Notes: generated by a model from the letters alone, not told the origin. A DNA stretch of 37,333 bases from Thiohalocapsa sp. (GCA_028277725.1 JANQFX010000031.1:1-37333); one strand, 5' to 3'; counted from the first letter of the stretch, positions 7,218-14,680 are shown. Numbers and translations: made by a program.

Positions 7218-8705
7218 ATGGCAAACATGACTCGCGAAGAGACCCAGGCCCTCATCCAGGAGGTGCTCGAGGTCTACCCGGACAAGGCCAAGAAGGACCG
7301 CGCCAAGCACCTGGCCGTCAACGACCAGAGCCTGGAGCAGTCGAAGAAGTGCATCACCTCCAACCGTAAGTCCCAGCCGGGCGTCATGACCATCCGTGGT
7401 TGCGCCTACGCCGGCTCCAAGGGCGTGGTTTGGGGCCCGATCAAGGACATGGTGCACATCTCCCATGGCCCCGTGGGTTGTGGCCAGTACTCGCGTGCCG
7501 GCCGTCGCAACTACTACGTCGGCCACACGGGTGTGAATACCTTCGGCACGATGAACTTCACCTCCGACTTCCAGGAGAAGGACATCGTCTTCGGCGGCGA
7601 CAAGAAGCTGGACAAGATCGTCGACGAGATCGAGCAGCTGTTCCCGCTGGCCAAGGGCATCTCCATCCAGTCCGAGTGCCCCATCGGCCTCATCGGCGAC
7701 GACATCGAGGCGGTGTCGAAGAAGAAGTCCAAGGAACTGGACAAGCCGGTGGTGCCCGTGCGCTGCGAGGGCTTCCGCGGCGTGTCGCAGTCCCTCGGCC
7801 ACCACATCGCCAACGACGCCATCCGCGACTGGGTCATCGGCAACCGCGACGGCGACTCCAGCTTCGAGGGCACGCCCTACGACGTGGCCGTCATCGGCGA
7901 CTACAACATCGGCGGTGACGCCTGGGCCTCACGCATTCTGCTCGAAGAGATGGGCCTGCGCGTGGTCGCCCAATGGTCCGGCGACGGCACCCTGAGCGAG
8001 ATGGAGCTGACCCCGAAGGTCAAGCTGAACCTCATTCACTGCTACCGCTCGATGAACTACATCAGCCGGCACATGGAAGAGAAGTACGGCATTCCGTGGA
8101 TGGAGTACAACTTCTTCGGCCCGACCAAGATCGCCGAGTCCCTGCGCGCCATCGCCGCCCGCTTCGACGAGACCATCCAGGCCAACGCCGAGAAGGTCAT
8201 CGCCAAGTACCAGGCCGAGTACGAGGCCATCATCGCCAAGTACCGCCCGCGGCTCGAAGGCAAGAAGGTCATGCTCTACGTCGGCGGCCTGCGTCCGCGC
8301 CACATCATCGGCGCCTACGAAGACCTCGGCATGGAAGTGGTCGGCACCGGCTACGAGTTCGCCCACAACGACGACTACGACCGCACCATCAAGGAGATGG
8401 GCGACTCGACCCTGCTCTATGACGACGTCACGGGCTACGAGTTCGAGGAGTTCGTCAAGCGCGTCAAGCCCGACCTCATCGGCTCCGGCATCAAGGAGAA
8501 GTACATCTTCCAGAAGATGGGCGTCCCCTTCCGCCAGATGCACTCCTGGGACTACTCGGGTCCGTACCACGGCTACGACGGCTTCGCCATCTTCGCCCGT
8601 GACATGGACATGACCATCAACAACCCCTGCTGGAAGAGCATGCAGGCGCCCTGGCAGAAGTCCGACGCGGACGACGCCGCGACACCGGTTGCCGCCAGCG
8701 CCTGA
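7218..8705 (+). CDS. nifD: Nitrogenase molybdenum-iron protein alpha chain NifD
   Basis: NifD binds FeMo-cofactor and, with NifK, the P-cluster of dinitrogenase. From the ATG at 7218 (MANMTREE) the product is 495 residues and aligns residue-for-residue with Azotobacter numbering: P-cluster ligands C62, C88 and C154; cofactor ligands C275 (IHCYRSMN) and H442 (MHSWDYSGP); H195 in SLGHH near the active site. The start was chosen over the longer frame from 7089 because the extra 43 residues are Arg/Pro-rich and unlike NifD, and because GAGG lies upstream of 7218. Molybdenum nitrogenase is indicated rather than the V or Fe-only forms by the NifD-like C-terminus and the lack of a delta-subunit gene. 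Confidence 0.99.
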   Translation: MANMTREETQALIQEVLEVYPDKAKKDRAKHLAVNDQSLEQSKKCITSNRKSQPGVMTIRGCAYAGSKGVVWGPIKDMVHISHGPVGCGQYSRAGRRNYYVGHTGVNTFGTMNFTSDFQEKDIVFGGDKKLDKIVDEIEQLFPLAKGISIQSECPIGLIGDDIEAVSKKKSKELDKPVVPVRCEGFRGVSQSLGHHIANDAIRDWVIGNRDGDSSFEGTPYDVAVIGDYNIGGDAWASRILLEEMGLRVVAQWSGDGTLSEMELTPKVKLNLIHCYRSMNYISRHMEEKYGIPWMEYNFFGPTKIAESLRAIAARFDETIQANAEKVIAKYQAEYEAIIAKYRPRLEGKKVMLYVGGLRPRHIIGAYEDLGMEVVGTGYEFAHNDDYDRTIKEMGDSTLLYDDVTGYEFEEFVKRVKPDLIGSGIKEKYIFQKMGVPFRQMHSWDYSGPYHGYDGFAIFARDMDMTINNPCWKSMQAPWQKSDADDAATPVAASA

Positions 8706-8713
8706 TCCAGTGT

Positions 8714-8784
8714 CTAGGAGCTAGGAGCGAGTCGCTAGGCGGCCGAACCTCGCCGCCACGCAGAGCCTCGCACCTAGTTCCTAG
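8714..8784. repeat. Periodic-motif hairpin between nifD and nifK
   Basis: Arms at 8714-8731 and 8767-8784 pair at 16 of 18 positions. Inside them GGCGGC (8738-8743) pairs with GCCGCC (8752-8757). Each arm and its flank is a run of seven-base units beginning CTAG or CGAG. Six CTAG tetramers occur between 8713 and 8792, striking because CTAG is generally rare in proteobacterial genomes. The element fills the nifD-nifK gap. Confidence 0.75.
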
Positions 8785-8851
8785 TAACTAGTACCTCGAT
8801 CCTTTCCTTTAGCCGTCGTCCGCGGATGAGCGGCGCGGCAGGAGCACCCCC

Positions 8852-10423
8852 ATGAGCCAAGTCGTCGACAACATCAAGCCCAGCTACCCCTTGTTCCGTG
8901 ACGAGGAGTACAAGGAAAACCTGGCCAAGAAGCAGAACACCGTCGAGGAGCGCCCCGACGTCGACAAGATCGAAGAGGTCTTCCAGTGGACCACCACCGA
9001 GGAGTACAAGGAGCTGAATTTCCAGCGCCAGATGCTCACGGTCAACCCGGCCAAGGCCTGTCAGCCGCTCGGCGCCGTGCTCTGCGCACTCGGCTTCGAG
9101 AAGACCCTGCCCTACGTGCATGGCTCCCAGGGCTGCGTCGCCTACTTCCGCACCTACTTCAACCGCCACTTCAAGGAGCCGGTCGCCTGCGTGTCCGATT
9201 CCATGACCGAGGACGCGGCGGTGTTCGGCGGCCAGAAGAACATGTACGACGGCCTGGAGAACGCCAAGGCCCTGTACAAGCCGGAGATGATCGCGGTCTC
9301 CACCACCTGCATGGCCGAGGTCATCGGTGACGACCTGAACGCCTTCATCACCAACTCCAAGAAGGAAGGCCATATCCCGGAGGAGTTCCCGACCCCGTTC
9401 GCGCACACGCCGAGCTTCGTCGGCAGCCACACCACGGGCTGGGACAACATGTTCGAGGGTATTCAGCGCTACTTCACGCTGAACGCCATGGACGACAAGA
9501 CAGTGGGCAGCAACGGCAAGGTCAACCTGGTGCCGGGCTTCGAGACCTACCTCGGCAACTACCGTGTGCTGCATCGCATGATGCAGGAGATGGGTGTCGG
9601 CTACTCGCTGCTGTGCGACCCGACCGAGGTGCTGGACACCCCGGCCGACGGCGAGTACCGCATGTACGACGGCGGCACCTCGCTCGACGAGATGAAGGAC
9701 GCGCCGAACGCCATCGACACCCTGCTGCTCCAGCCCTGGCAGCTGATCAAGACCAAGAAGTTCGTGCAAGGCACCTGGAATCAGCCGGCCTCCGCGATCA
9801 ACATCCCGATGGGTCTGGAGTGGACCGACGACTTCCTGATGAAGGTCTCGGAACTCACCGGCAAGGAGATCCCGGAGAGCCTCGCCAAGGAGCGCGGTCG
9901 CCTGGTGGACATGATGACCGACAGCCACGCTTGGCTGCATGGCAAGAAGTTCGCCCTGTACGGTGATGCCGACTTCGCCATGGGTCTGACCAAGTTCCTG
10001 CTCGAGCTGGGCGCCGAGCCGACCCACGTCGTCGTCAACCACGCGAACAAGCGCTTCAAGAAGGCCATGGATGCCCTATGCGCCGCCTCGCCCTACGGTC
10101 AGAACACCGAGGTGCACGTCGGCAAGGACCTCTGGCACCTGCGCTCGCTGTGCTTCACCGACAAGCCGGACTTCCTCATCGGCAACAGCTACGGCAAGTT
10201 CATCCAGCGCGACACGCTGCACAAGGGTAAGGAGCACGAGGTGCCGCTGATCCGGATCGGCTTCCCGATCTTCGATCGCCATCACCTGCATCGCATGACC
10301 ACCTACGGCTACGAGGGTGCCATGTACATGCTCACCACCCTGGTGAACGCGGTGCTCGAGCGGCTCGACGACGAGACGCGCGACATGGGCAAGACCGACT
10401 TCAACTACGACCTGGTCCGCTGA
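8852..10423 (+). CDS. nifK: Nitrogenase molybdenum-iron protein beta chain NifK
   Basis: NifK is the second subunit of the dinitrogenase tetramer and supplies half of the P-cluster ligands. The 523-residue product carries C70 (AKACQPLGA), C95 (SQGCVAYFR), C153 (STTCMAEVIGDD) and S188, all at standard Azotobacter positions, plus the usual N-terminal extension that wraps NifD. The length is normal. A GGAG ribosome-binding site precedes the ATG. The gene is separated from nifD by 146 bases and from nifT by 106 bases, both gaps occupied by hairpin elements of seven-base periodicity. Confidence 0.99.
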   Translation: MSQVVDNIKPSYPLFRDEEYKENLAKKQNTVEERPDVDKIEEVFQWTTTEEYKELNFQRQMLTVNPAKACQPLGAVLCALGFEKTLPYVHGSQGCVAYFRTYFNRHFKEPVACVSDSMTEDAAVFGGQKNMYDGLENAKALYKPEMIAVSTTCMAEVIGDDLNAFITNSKKEGHIPEEFPTPFAHTPSFVGSHTTGWDNMFEGIQRYFTLNAMDDKTVGSNGKVNLVPGFETYLGNYRVLHRMMQEMGVGYSLLCDPTEVLDTPADGEYRMYDGGTSLDEMKDAPNAIDTLLLQPWQLIKTKKFVQGTWNQPASAINIPMGLEWTDDFLMKVSELTGKEIPESLAKERGRLVDMMTDSHAWLHGKKFALYGDADFAMGLTKFLLELGAEPTHVVVNHANKRFKKAMDALCAASPYGQNTEVHVGKDLWHLRSLCFTDKPDFLIGNSYGKFIQRDTLHKGKEHEVPLIRIGFPIFDRHHLHRMTTYGYEGAMYMLTTLVNAVLERLDDETRDMGKTDFNYDLVR

Positions 10424-10428
10424 AGGAA

Positions 10429-10511
10429 GTACCGAGTGACGAGGGGCGAGGAGCGAGGGGTGCTCGCTGCCCTGCCCTCCCCCTCGACACTCGAACCTCG
10501 ACACTCGTTAC
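10429..10511. repeat. Periodic-motif hairpin between nifK and nifT
   Basis: Arms at 10429-10460 and 10480-10511 are both 32 bases and pair at 25 of 32 positions. Each arm consists of four successive seven-base units of the form CGAGNNN. The loop is 19 bases. The element begins six bases after the nifK stop and ends 18 bases before the nifT start, so it would lie in any nifK-nifT transcript. The architecture matches the nifD-nifK element although the sequence differs. Confidence 0.75.
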
Positions 10512-10529
10512 CCGGACCTGGAGTCACAC

Positions 10530-10745
10530 ATGCCCAACGTAATGATCCGAAAGAGCGACGCCGGCAAGCTGCTCTTCTATGTCGCGAAGAAGGACATGGA
10601 AGAGACCATTGCCACCGTCGAGACCGACACCGCCGACGCCTGGGGCGGCGAGGTGGAGCTGACCGACGGCTCGCGCTGGTACATCGAGCCGATCAGCCCG
10701 CCGCCAAGCTTCCCGACAACGCTGCGCTTCAAACGGGCCGAATAG
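10530..10745 (+). CDS. nifT: Nitrogen fixation protein NifT/FixU
   Basis: A small protein of 71 residues with the NifT/FixU pattern: MPNVMIRK at the start, LLFYVAKKDMEE in the middle, then WGGEVELTDGSRWYIEP. Its position directly after nifK is the standard one. NifT is widely conserved in nif operons but its exact role is unclear, and mutants usually show little phenotype. GGAG lies upstream of the ATG. Confidence 0.95.
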   Translation: MPNVMIRKSDAGKLLFYVAKKDMEETIATVETDTADAWGGEVELTDGSRWYIEPISPPPSFPTTLRFKRAE

Positions 10746-10840
10746 CCCGGCGGATAGCCAGACACTGGGGCCGCCGGTGCGATCCGGCATCGGCCCGACC
10801 CGAGTCCATCGATCCAGTTTCAGATTCAGGAGACCGACCT

Positions 10841-11035
10841 ATGGCCTTCCAAATCGTGCGAGACGTCTGCACCGCCTGCGGCGACTGCGAGCCCGTCTGC
10901 CCCACGAACTCCATCACACCCTTCAAGGGCGTCTACGCCATCGAAGAGGCCAGCTGCACCGAGTGCGAGGGCGACTTCGACGACCCGCAGTGCCTGGACG
11001 CCTGCATGGAAGACGACTGCATCATCCCCGTCTGA
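10841..11035 (+). CDS. Nif-linked 2[4Fe-4S] ferredoxin
   Basis: The 64-residue product has C10-x2-C13-x2-C16-x3-C20-P for one cluster and C39-x2-C42-x8-C51-x3-C55 for the second, the spacing of the Chromatium-type 2[4Fe-4S] ferredoxins with an enlarged second motif. C60 is an extra Cys near the C-terminus. Such ferredoxins in nif operons (often called FdxN) are low-potential electron carriers to NifH or to cofactor assembly. The start is supported by AGGAG upstream. A longer reading frame from 10436 runs through the nifT region in another frame and is not credible as its N-terminus. Confidence 0.93.
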   Translation: MAFQIVRDVCTACGDCEPVCPTNSITPFKGVYAIEEASCTECEGDFDDPQCLDACMEDDCIIPV

Positions 11036-11095
11036 CGGTCGAGTGCTGCCGCGTCGTACTCGTGCAGCGGTTCAGAGGTTCCACATCGTCCCCGT

Positions 11096-11281
11096 TCGTT
11101 GTCGTTGTCGTAAGTCGTGTTCGTCATCGAGAATCGACGTGCCTCGATTACGATTACGATTACGACAACGACCGCAACCGACCTCGGTACTTCAGTACTG
11201 AAGCACTAGGCCGGCGCCGACCACGTGCGCGACGCCCGACAGACTCAAGCCCGTCGCCCCGGCCGGCATGCCGGCTCGGGG
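11096..11281. repeat. Hexad-motif hairpin and two further palindromes before nafY
   Basis: The 334-base gap 11036-11369 has no gene. Arms at 11101-11131 and 11143-11172 pair at 27 of about 30 positions with one gap and consist of six-base TCGNNN units; the 18-base core at 11096-11113 is identical to 3621-3638. Downstream lie a perfect 14-base palindrome CTTCAGTACTGAAG (11190-11203) and a hairpin centred on GCCGGCATGCCGGC (11257-11281). No sigma-54 box was found here, so nafY probably depends on readthrough from upstream. Confidence 0.7.
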
Positions 11282-11369
11282 CCACGGCTTCCGGTTCGGC
11301 GATGAGCGACCCATCAGTACCTACCGCCTCACCCATCCCGGACACCGACACCAAACGCAGAGCAAGGCC

Positions 11370-12086
11370 ATGACCGAAGACGCCACCGGCACCTCACTCT
11401 CCGACGACCTTGCGCTGCGCATCGGCCTCGCCGCCCGCGCGCTGCCCGACACCGACCCGGCCCGGCTGATCCGCGTGCTCGCGGATGCTGTCGGTCTGCC
11501 GCCGAGCATCGACAAGCTGGACGGCCTGACGGTCAAGCAGCTCAAGGGCGCGGCGGATGGCGAACTCGCCGAGATCGAGTCGGCGGCACTCAAGGCCGCG
11601 CTGGCGCTGCTCAAGGGCCAGGGCGCGCACATCGAGCCGCCGCCCCCGGTCGAGGCGCCGCTCACCGACGCGGCCGCCGCCGGCACCATACTGGTCGCCT
11701 GCGCCTCCAACGGCGGCGAGCTGCTCGATGGCCACTTCGGCTCCTGCCGGCGGTTCCTGATCTATCAGGCATCGGCCGACGCACAACGGCTCATCGACGT
11801 CCGCGACCTGGACGACGCCGGCCAGGACGACAAGAACGCCTATCGCGCCGAGCAGATCGCCGACTGCCAGGTACTCTTCGTCGCCAGCATCGGCGGGCCG
11901 GCGGCCGCCAAGGTGGTCAAGCGCGACATCCACCCGGTGAAGTTCCCGCGGGGCGGCAACGCCCGCGAGCTGGTCGGGACCCTGTCCGGGCAACTGGCAC
12001 AGAAGCCGGCGCCCTGGCTCGCGAAGGTCATGGGCCACGCAACCGACGAGCGCGTACGCTTCGAGCGCGCCGACGAAGACGCCTGA
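11370..12086 (+). CDS. nafY: NafY/NifY-type nitrogenase accessory protein
   Basis: The 238-residue product has two parts: a helical N-terminal region (about 1-95) like the sterile-alpha-motif-type domain of NafY, a Pro-rich linker (PPPPVEAP), and a C-terminal NifX-like domain (about 105-225). His122 in LDGHFGSCRRF corresponds to the His of Azotobacter NafY reported to bind FeMo-co. NafY/NifY proteins hold the cofactor and bind apo-NifDK during maturation. The start at 11370 (MTEDATG) was chosen because the extension from 11268 reads through the palindrome region. nafY and nifY are paralogues and I cannot separate them firmly; the two-domain length favours NafY. Confidence 0.85.
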   Translation: MTEDATGTSLSDDLALRIGLAARALPDTDPARLIRVLADAVGLPPSIDKLDGLTVKQLKGAADGELAEIESAALKAALALLKGQGAHIEPPPPVEAPLTDAAAAGTILVACASNGGELLDGHFGSCRRFLIYQASADAQRLIDVRDLDDAGQDDKNAYRAEQIADCQVLFVASIGGPAAAKVVKRDIHPVKFPRGGNARELVGTLSGQLAQKPAPWLAKVMGHATDERVRFERADEDA

Positions 12087-12097
12087 GATCACGGTCT

Positions 12098-12123
12098 CGT
12101 GACACCGCTCCTGCGGTGTCACG
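12098..12123 (+). repeat. Perfect 10-bp hairpin after nafY
   Basis: Arms CGTGACACCG (12098-12107) and CGGTGTCACG (12114-12123) around the loop CTCCTG, starting 11 bases after the nafY stop. It is a strong stem-loop but without a T-run. It could be a partial terminator or an mRNA-stabilising structure between nafY and the next small gene. Confidence 0.7.
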
Positions 12124-12191
12124 CATCCGCACCAGCGCACCGGCAAGCCCGGCACCAGCCCTTCCAGACCAACCCGGAGCCGACCCAACCG

Positions 12192-12464
12192 ATGATCATC
12201 GACCAACTCCTCGACCAGGTCAGCACCATCATCGAACGCGCCGGCCTGTCATCGGACTCGGTGGCGGCCCTGCGCGAGGCCATCCCCGACGTCCACTTCA
12301 CCCACTGCGACGACGACGACATCGGCGCCCACATCCCGCCGGTGCGCGAGGGCGACGGGTTCAACCTCTACCTCATCTCCAGCGCCGAGCACTGCATCTC
12401 CTTCACGCGGGATCAGGAATCAGCCACGGGCATCGTCCTGGCCGAGGTCGGCGACGACGACTGA
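12192..12464 (+). CDS. Small acidic nif-cluster protein, function unknown
   Basis: The 90-residue product starts MIIDQLLDQVSTIIERAG and contains a central cluster HCDDDDIGAHIPP and a C-terminal EVGDDD. It has no signal peptide or membrane segment. It resembles the short proteins seen after nifY/nafY in other proteobacterial nif clusters; from memory this may be the DUF6129 family, which I could not check. The start at 12192 is preferred over 12099 because the longer frame would begin inside the upstream hairpin. It is the last gene before the nif program is interrupted by the toxin island. Role unknown. Confidence 0.7.
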   Translation: MIIDQLLDQVSTIIERAGLSSDSVAALREAIPDVHFTHCDDDDIGAHIPPVREGDGFNLYLISSAEHCISFTRDQESATGIVLAEVGDDD

Positions 12465-12532
12465 ACCGCCGGCGCGGCGTGTATCGGCCCGACCCCAAGC
12501 CGACTCGCGACCCCGCAAGCCAACCGCCTTGT

Positions 12533-12666
12533 GCTGGGGCTCTGCCCCGGCATATCCTCTCGGCGGCTCTGCCGCCCGGACCACAACTGGCAGCAGAGCC
12601 GCCAAGCCATCGCTGCCGAGGCGAAGCCTCGGCACCCGACGAGAACAGCGGAGCTTGCTCCGCTGT
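12533..12666. repeat. Array of four short hairpins ending the first nif block
   Basis: Four stem-loops follow one another: GGGGC-TCT-GCCCC core (12533-12551), GGCGGC-TCT-GCCGCC (12562-12576), GCCGAGGC-GAA-GCCTCGGC (12615-12633) and ACAGCGGAG-CTTG-CTCCGCTGT (12645-12666). The second has a competing partner: 12562-12572 pairs perfectly over 11 bases with 12593-12603. No T-runs follow. The array fills the 233-base gap between the small nif gene and the convergent VapC-type gene; nothing else is visible there. Confidence 0.75.
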
Positions 12667-12697
12667 GTCCGCGTGGGCCGCACGATAGGTTCGACAT

Positions 12698-13111
12698 TCA
12701 AGGCAGAGCGCAGATGGAAACATCCGTCCGCCGGAAATCCTCTCCCTTGAACAACAGCGGCACGCGTTCCTGGCTCGCCAAGGCGTAGGAGAAGCAATCA
12801 CCGAAGTTCAAGCCAGCCGTGTGTCGACCTTTGCCGAACCGGCGAAAGGCATCCGCGGCAGCATCCGCAAGACGCTCGTCTACCTCCGCCGTGCGGATGT
12901 GCATGCGGCCCAGAAACGACTTGGCTCGCTGAACACCGAGATCCCCCAATCTGCACTGGAGGACGATCAGCAGCTCCGTCCGATTTGCGGCGCTCACTAC
13001 CGGGGATGAGAAGCCGTATAGCGCGGTGAGCAGCGGCTCCGCATCCTCCTCGCCCAACAGAATGGCGGTGAGCGCGCTGGTATCGACGACAAGATCAATC
13101 GAACGCGCCAT
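12698..13111 (-). CDS. VapC-type PIN-domain ribonuclease toxin
   Basis: From the ATG at 13111 (MARSIDLVVDTSAL) the product is 137 residues, normal for VapC. The expected acidic active-site residues are visible: D10 in VVDTSAL, E46 in NRTELL, D105 in LNFGDCFSYALA, and D125 near LLFKGEDF. PIN toxins cleave specific RNAs when freed from their antitoxin. The start lies 17 bases inside the upstream antitoxin gene, indicating translational coupling. The longer frame to 13261 simply reads through the antitoxin and was not used. It is convergent with the first nif block. Confidence 0.9.
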   Translation of the reverse strand: MARSIDLVVDTSALTAILLGEEDAEPLLTALYGFSSPVVSAANRTELLIVLQCRLGDLGVQRAKSFLGRMHIRTAEVDERLADAAADAFRRFGKGRHTAGLNFGDCFSYALASQERVPLLFKGEDFRRTDVSICALP

Positions 13112-13358
13112 GTTCGTTGTAGCCGAGGATGTCGGCCTCGTCTCGATCGTCCAACACCGGCAGCGACCAAACCTCTCGTCGCAACCACTCCAGCGTCTCC
13201 TCGACCTTGGGCGGGTCGGACTGCCCGCCCATTGCATCGAGTGCTGTCTGCAAAGAGACAATCGCCTCCTGCGTCATGGAGCGGCGATGCTGCGCCGCCG
13301 AGACCTTCAGCTGCTGGTACAGCTCATCCGGGACATTGCGCAGGACCAAAGTGGGCAT
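13095..13358 (-). CDS. Ribbon-helix-helix antitoxin (FitA/VapB-like)
   Basis: The 87-residue product begins MPTLVLRNVPDELYQQLK, a typical ribbon-helix-helix N-terminus (beta strand then helices, with the RNVPDELY pattern of the FitA-like group), followed by RRSMTQEAI. The C-terminal half, which contains EWLRREVWSLPVLD, would bind and block the PIN toxin. A strong GGAGGTG ribosome-binding site precedes the ATG at 13358. It overlaps the toxin start by 17 bases, as usual for antitoxin-first VapBC operons, and probably autoregulates the pair. Confidence 0.88.
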   Translation of the reverse strand: MPTLVLRNVPDELYQQLKVSAAQHRRSMTQEAIVSLQTALDAMGGQSDPPKVEETLEWLRREVWSLPVLDDRDEADILGYNEHGAFD

Positions 13359-13462
13359 CAGACACCTCCAATCGTGTATCGGCACAGGTGCTAGCAAAAC
13401 GAGCGGGTCGAACTGCTCGACGGCGCCATCGTGCAACGACCGATGAGTCGCTTCGAGCACGG

Positions 13463-13648
13463 CCAGGCGCAAACCGCTGGATCATCGACCCCGAAGACCC
13501 TGCATTCATCGCCTATGCGTTGGACGAGGGTCGCTACCGCACCGTCTTCACGGCGGCAGGACCGGAGGAGACGACGGCCATCGTTCGTGTCCCACCCTTT
13601 GAGGAGATCGAGCTGAACCTCGCCGTGATGTTCGGAGACGTGCCTTGA
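13463..13648 (+). pseudogene. C-terminal fragment of a Uma2-family protein
   Basis: Reading from about 13463 gives RWIIDPEDPAFIAYALDEGR, then YRTVFTAAG and a stop after LNLAVMFGDVP. WIIDPE followed by the YR and a final strand-helix pattern match the C-terminal part of Uma2 (DUF820) nucleases. The catalytic N-terminal two-thirds are absent and no start is apparent. A complete Uma2 gene lies next to it on the other strand, so this may be a decayed neighbour of the same family. Confidence 0.6.
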
Positions 13649-13693
13649 TGTCCTGACGCCAAACGATTGCGCCTCTAGGTCCCGCCCGATGCA

Positions 13694-14296
13694 CTAGAGA
13701 CCCTGATCCGACCATGCCAACAACTCCGGATCGATCCGATCATAGACCTCTGCCACCACCAGCTCGCAGCCGATGCTCGGCAGCGGCACGCACATCCCCA
13801 AGTCCTCGTAGGCGCTCAACACCCAGCGCCCATCAGCACCTGAGACGTAGAGCTCCACCGACACCCGGTCTTGGGCCACCAGCAGGTACTCCTTCAGCGA
13901 CGGCAGGCGCCGGTAGAGCGCGAACTTGCCGCCGCGGTCGTCGCCCTCGGTGGAGTCGGACAGCACCTCGACGATCAGGCTCGGGTTCAGCAGCAGGTCG
14001 CGACGCCCGTCGTGGAATTGCTGTTCCCCGCACAGTGCCATCAGGTCCGGATACGTGCCGGCGTCGGCGGCGGCGATCCGCAGACGCATGCCTTGGCCGT
14101 ACACATGGCAGGGTCGGTCTTTGGATTGGCTCCAGAGCTGACCGTAGATGTTCCCGATGATGGCGTGATGCTCGGCGCTGCCGCCACTCATCGCGAACAC
14201 CTCGCCGGCGACATATTCATGGCGCTCGTCGAGCATCCTGCGCTCGCCTTCCAGCCAATCCTCGAAGTACAGTCCGGGCTTGGGTTGCAGGGCCAT
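13694..14296 (-). CDS. Uma2-family (DUF820) putative endonuclease
   Basis: The 200-residue product begins MALQPKPGLYFEDWLEGERR and has the Uma2 layout: an N-terminal EYVAGEVFAMSGGSAEHHAI block, then TYPDLMAL and PSLIVEVLSDST, and a Lys in RGGKFALYRRLPSLKEYLLV. These fit the PD-(D/E)xK-like core of the family. Uma2 genes are very numerous in cyanobacteria and in some purple bacteria, and their biological role is unclear; mobile-element or defence functions have been suggested. The length is normal and the gene looks intact. A hairpin array lies directly upstream of it. Confidence 0.85.
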   Translation of the reverse strand: MALQPKPGLYFEDWLEGERRMLDERHEYVAGEVFAMSGGSAEHHAIIGNIYGQLWSQSKDRPCHVYGQGMRLRIAAADAGTYPDLMALCGEQQFHDGRRDLLLNPSLIVEVLSDSTEGDDRGGKFALYRRLPSLKEYLLVAQDRVSVELYVSGADGRWVLSAYEDLGMCVPLPSIGCELVVAEVYDRIDPELLAWSDQGL

Positions 14297-14347
14297 GCTG
14301 CTCTCCGATCGTTGCGGCGGTTCAACTCTGTCATAAACTCGGGAGAC

Positions 14348-14491
14348 GCTGAAAAATGGGCTTCCTGCCCATTTTCAGCACGCAAAGCGAAAACGCGGTT
14401 TTCGCTTTGCGTCATTTTCAGCTACTTACGTCGCTGAAAATGGCGGGGCATCCTGCCCCGCACGGGAAGCACTGATGAATCAGCGCTTCCC
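14348..14491. repeat. Array of five back-to-back hairpins
   Basis: Five contiguous stem-loops: 14348-14379 (13-bp stem with one bulge), 14380-14412 (perfect 15-bp stem, loop GCG), 14413-14442 (perfect 10-bp stem), 14443-14461 (perfect 8-bp stem, loop TCC) and 14464-14491 (GGGAAGC/GCTTCCC outer stem with an inner CTGA/TCAG). The first and third share CATTTTCAGC. Almost every base from 14348 to 14491 belongs to a stem or a loop. The array lies in the 384-base gap between the Uma2 gene and nifE, with the nifE control sites after it. I see no open reading frame in it. Confidence 0.85.
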
Positions 14492-14570
14492 TAGAGCATA
14501 GCGAGATCGGCGGTGACCGTCGCGCCGCCTTGAGCCGGAACCCGGGACCGCTTCGTCGTGTCGCGCCCAT

Positions 14571-14586
14571 TGTCGGGTTTGCGACA
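14571..14586. promoter_or_regulatory. NifA upstream activator site for nifE
   Basis: TGT (14571-14573), ten bases, ACA (14584-14586): a perfect TGT-N10-ACA site. Its centre is about 78 bases upstream of the predicted nifE transcript start, close but acceptable for NifA. It shares TTGTCGG and CGACA features with the site upstream of the SIR2-like gene. Confidence 0.7.
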
Positions 14587-14628
14587 GGCACGACGCCCGA
14601 TCATAGACGCCAAATCAGCAACTTATGC

Positions 14629-14645
14629 CTGGCACGATGTATGCT
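14629..14645 (+). promoter_or_regulatory. Sigma-54 promoter of nifENX
   Basis: CTGGCACGATGTATGCT matches YTGGCACGRNNNTTGCW with one mismatch (A for T at the first base of the -12 box). It lies 36 bases before the nifE ATG, which is preceded by GGAG. With the perfect upstream site this makes nifE the head of a second NifA-controlled operon. Confidence 0.9.
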
Positions 14646-14680
14646 TCTGTTGACTCCAACATCCCCCGGTTGGAGCGCCA

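Noticed and set aside
8714..10511. Heptad hairpins as CRISPR or intrinsic terminators
   Set aside because: No spacer-repeat alternation of CRISPR size and no T-run after the stems; better described as paired short-period repeats.
10766..10780. TGGGGCCGCCGGTGC as a sigma-54 box before the ferredoxin gene
   Set aside because: The GG-N10-GC spacing is right but the -24 box lacks CAC and the -12 box is poor; chance match in GC-rich DNA.
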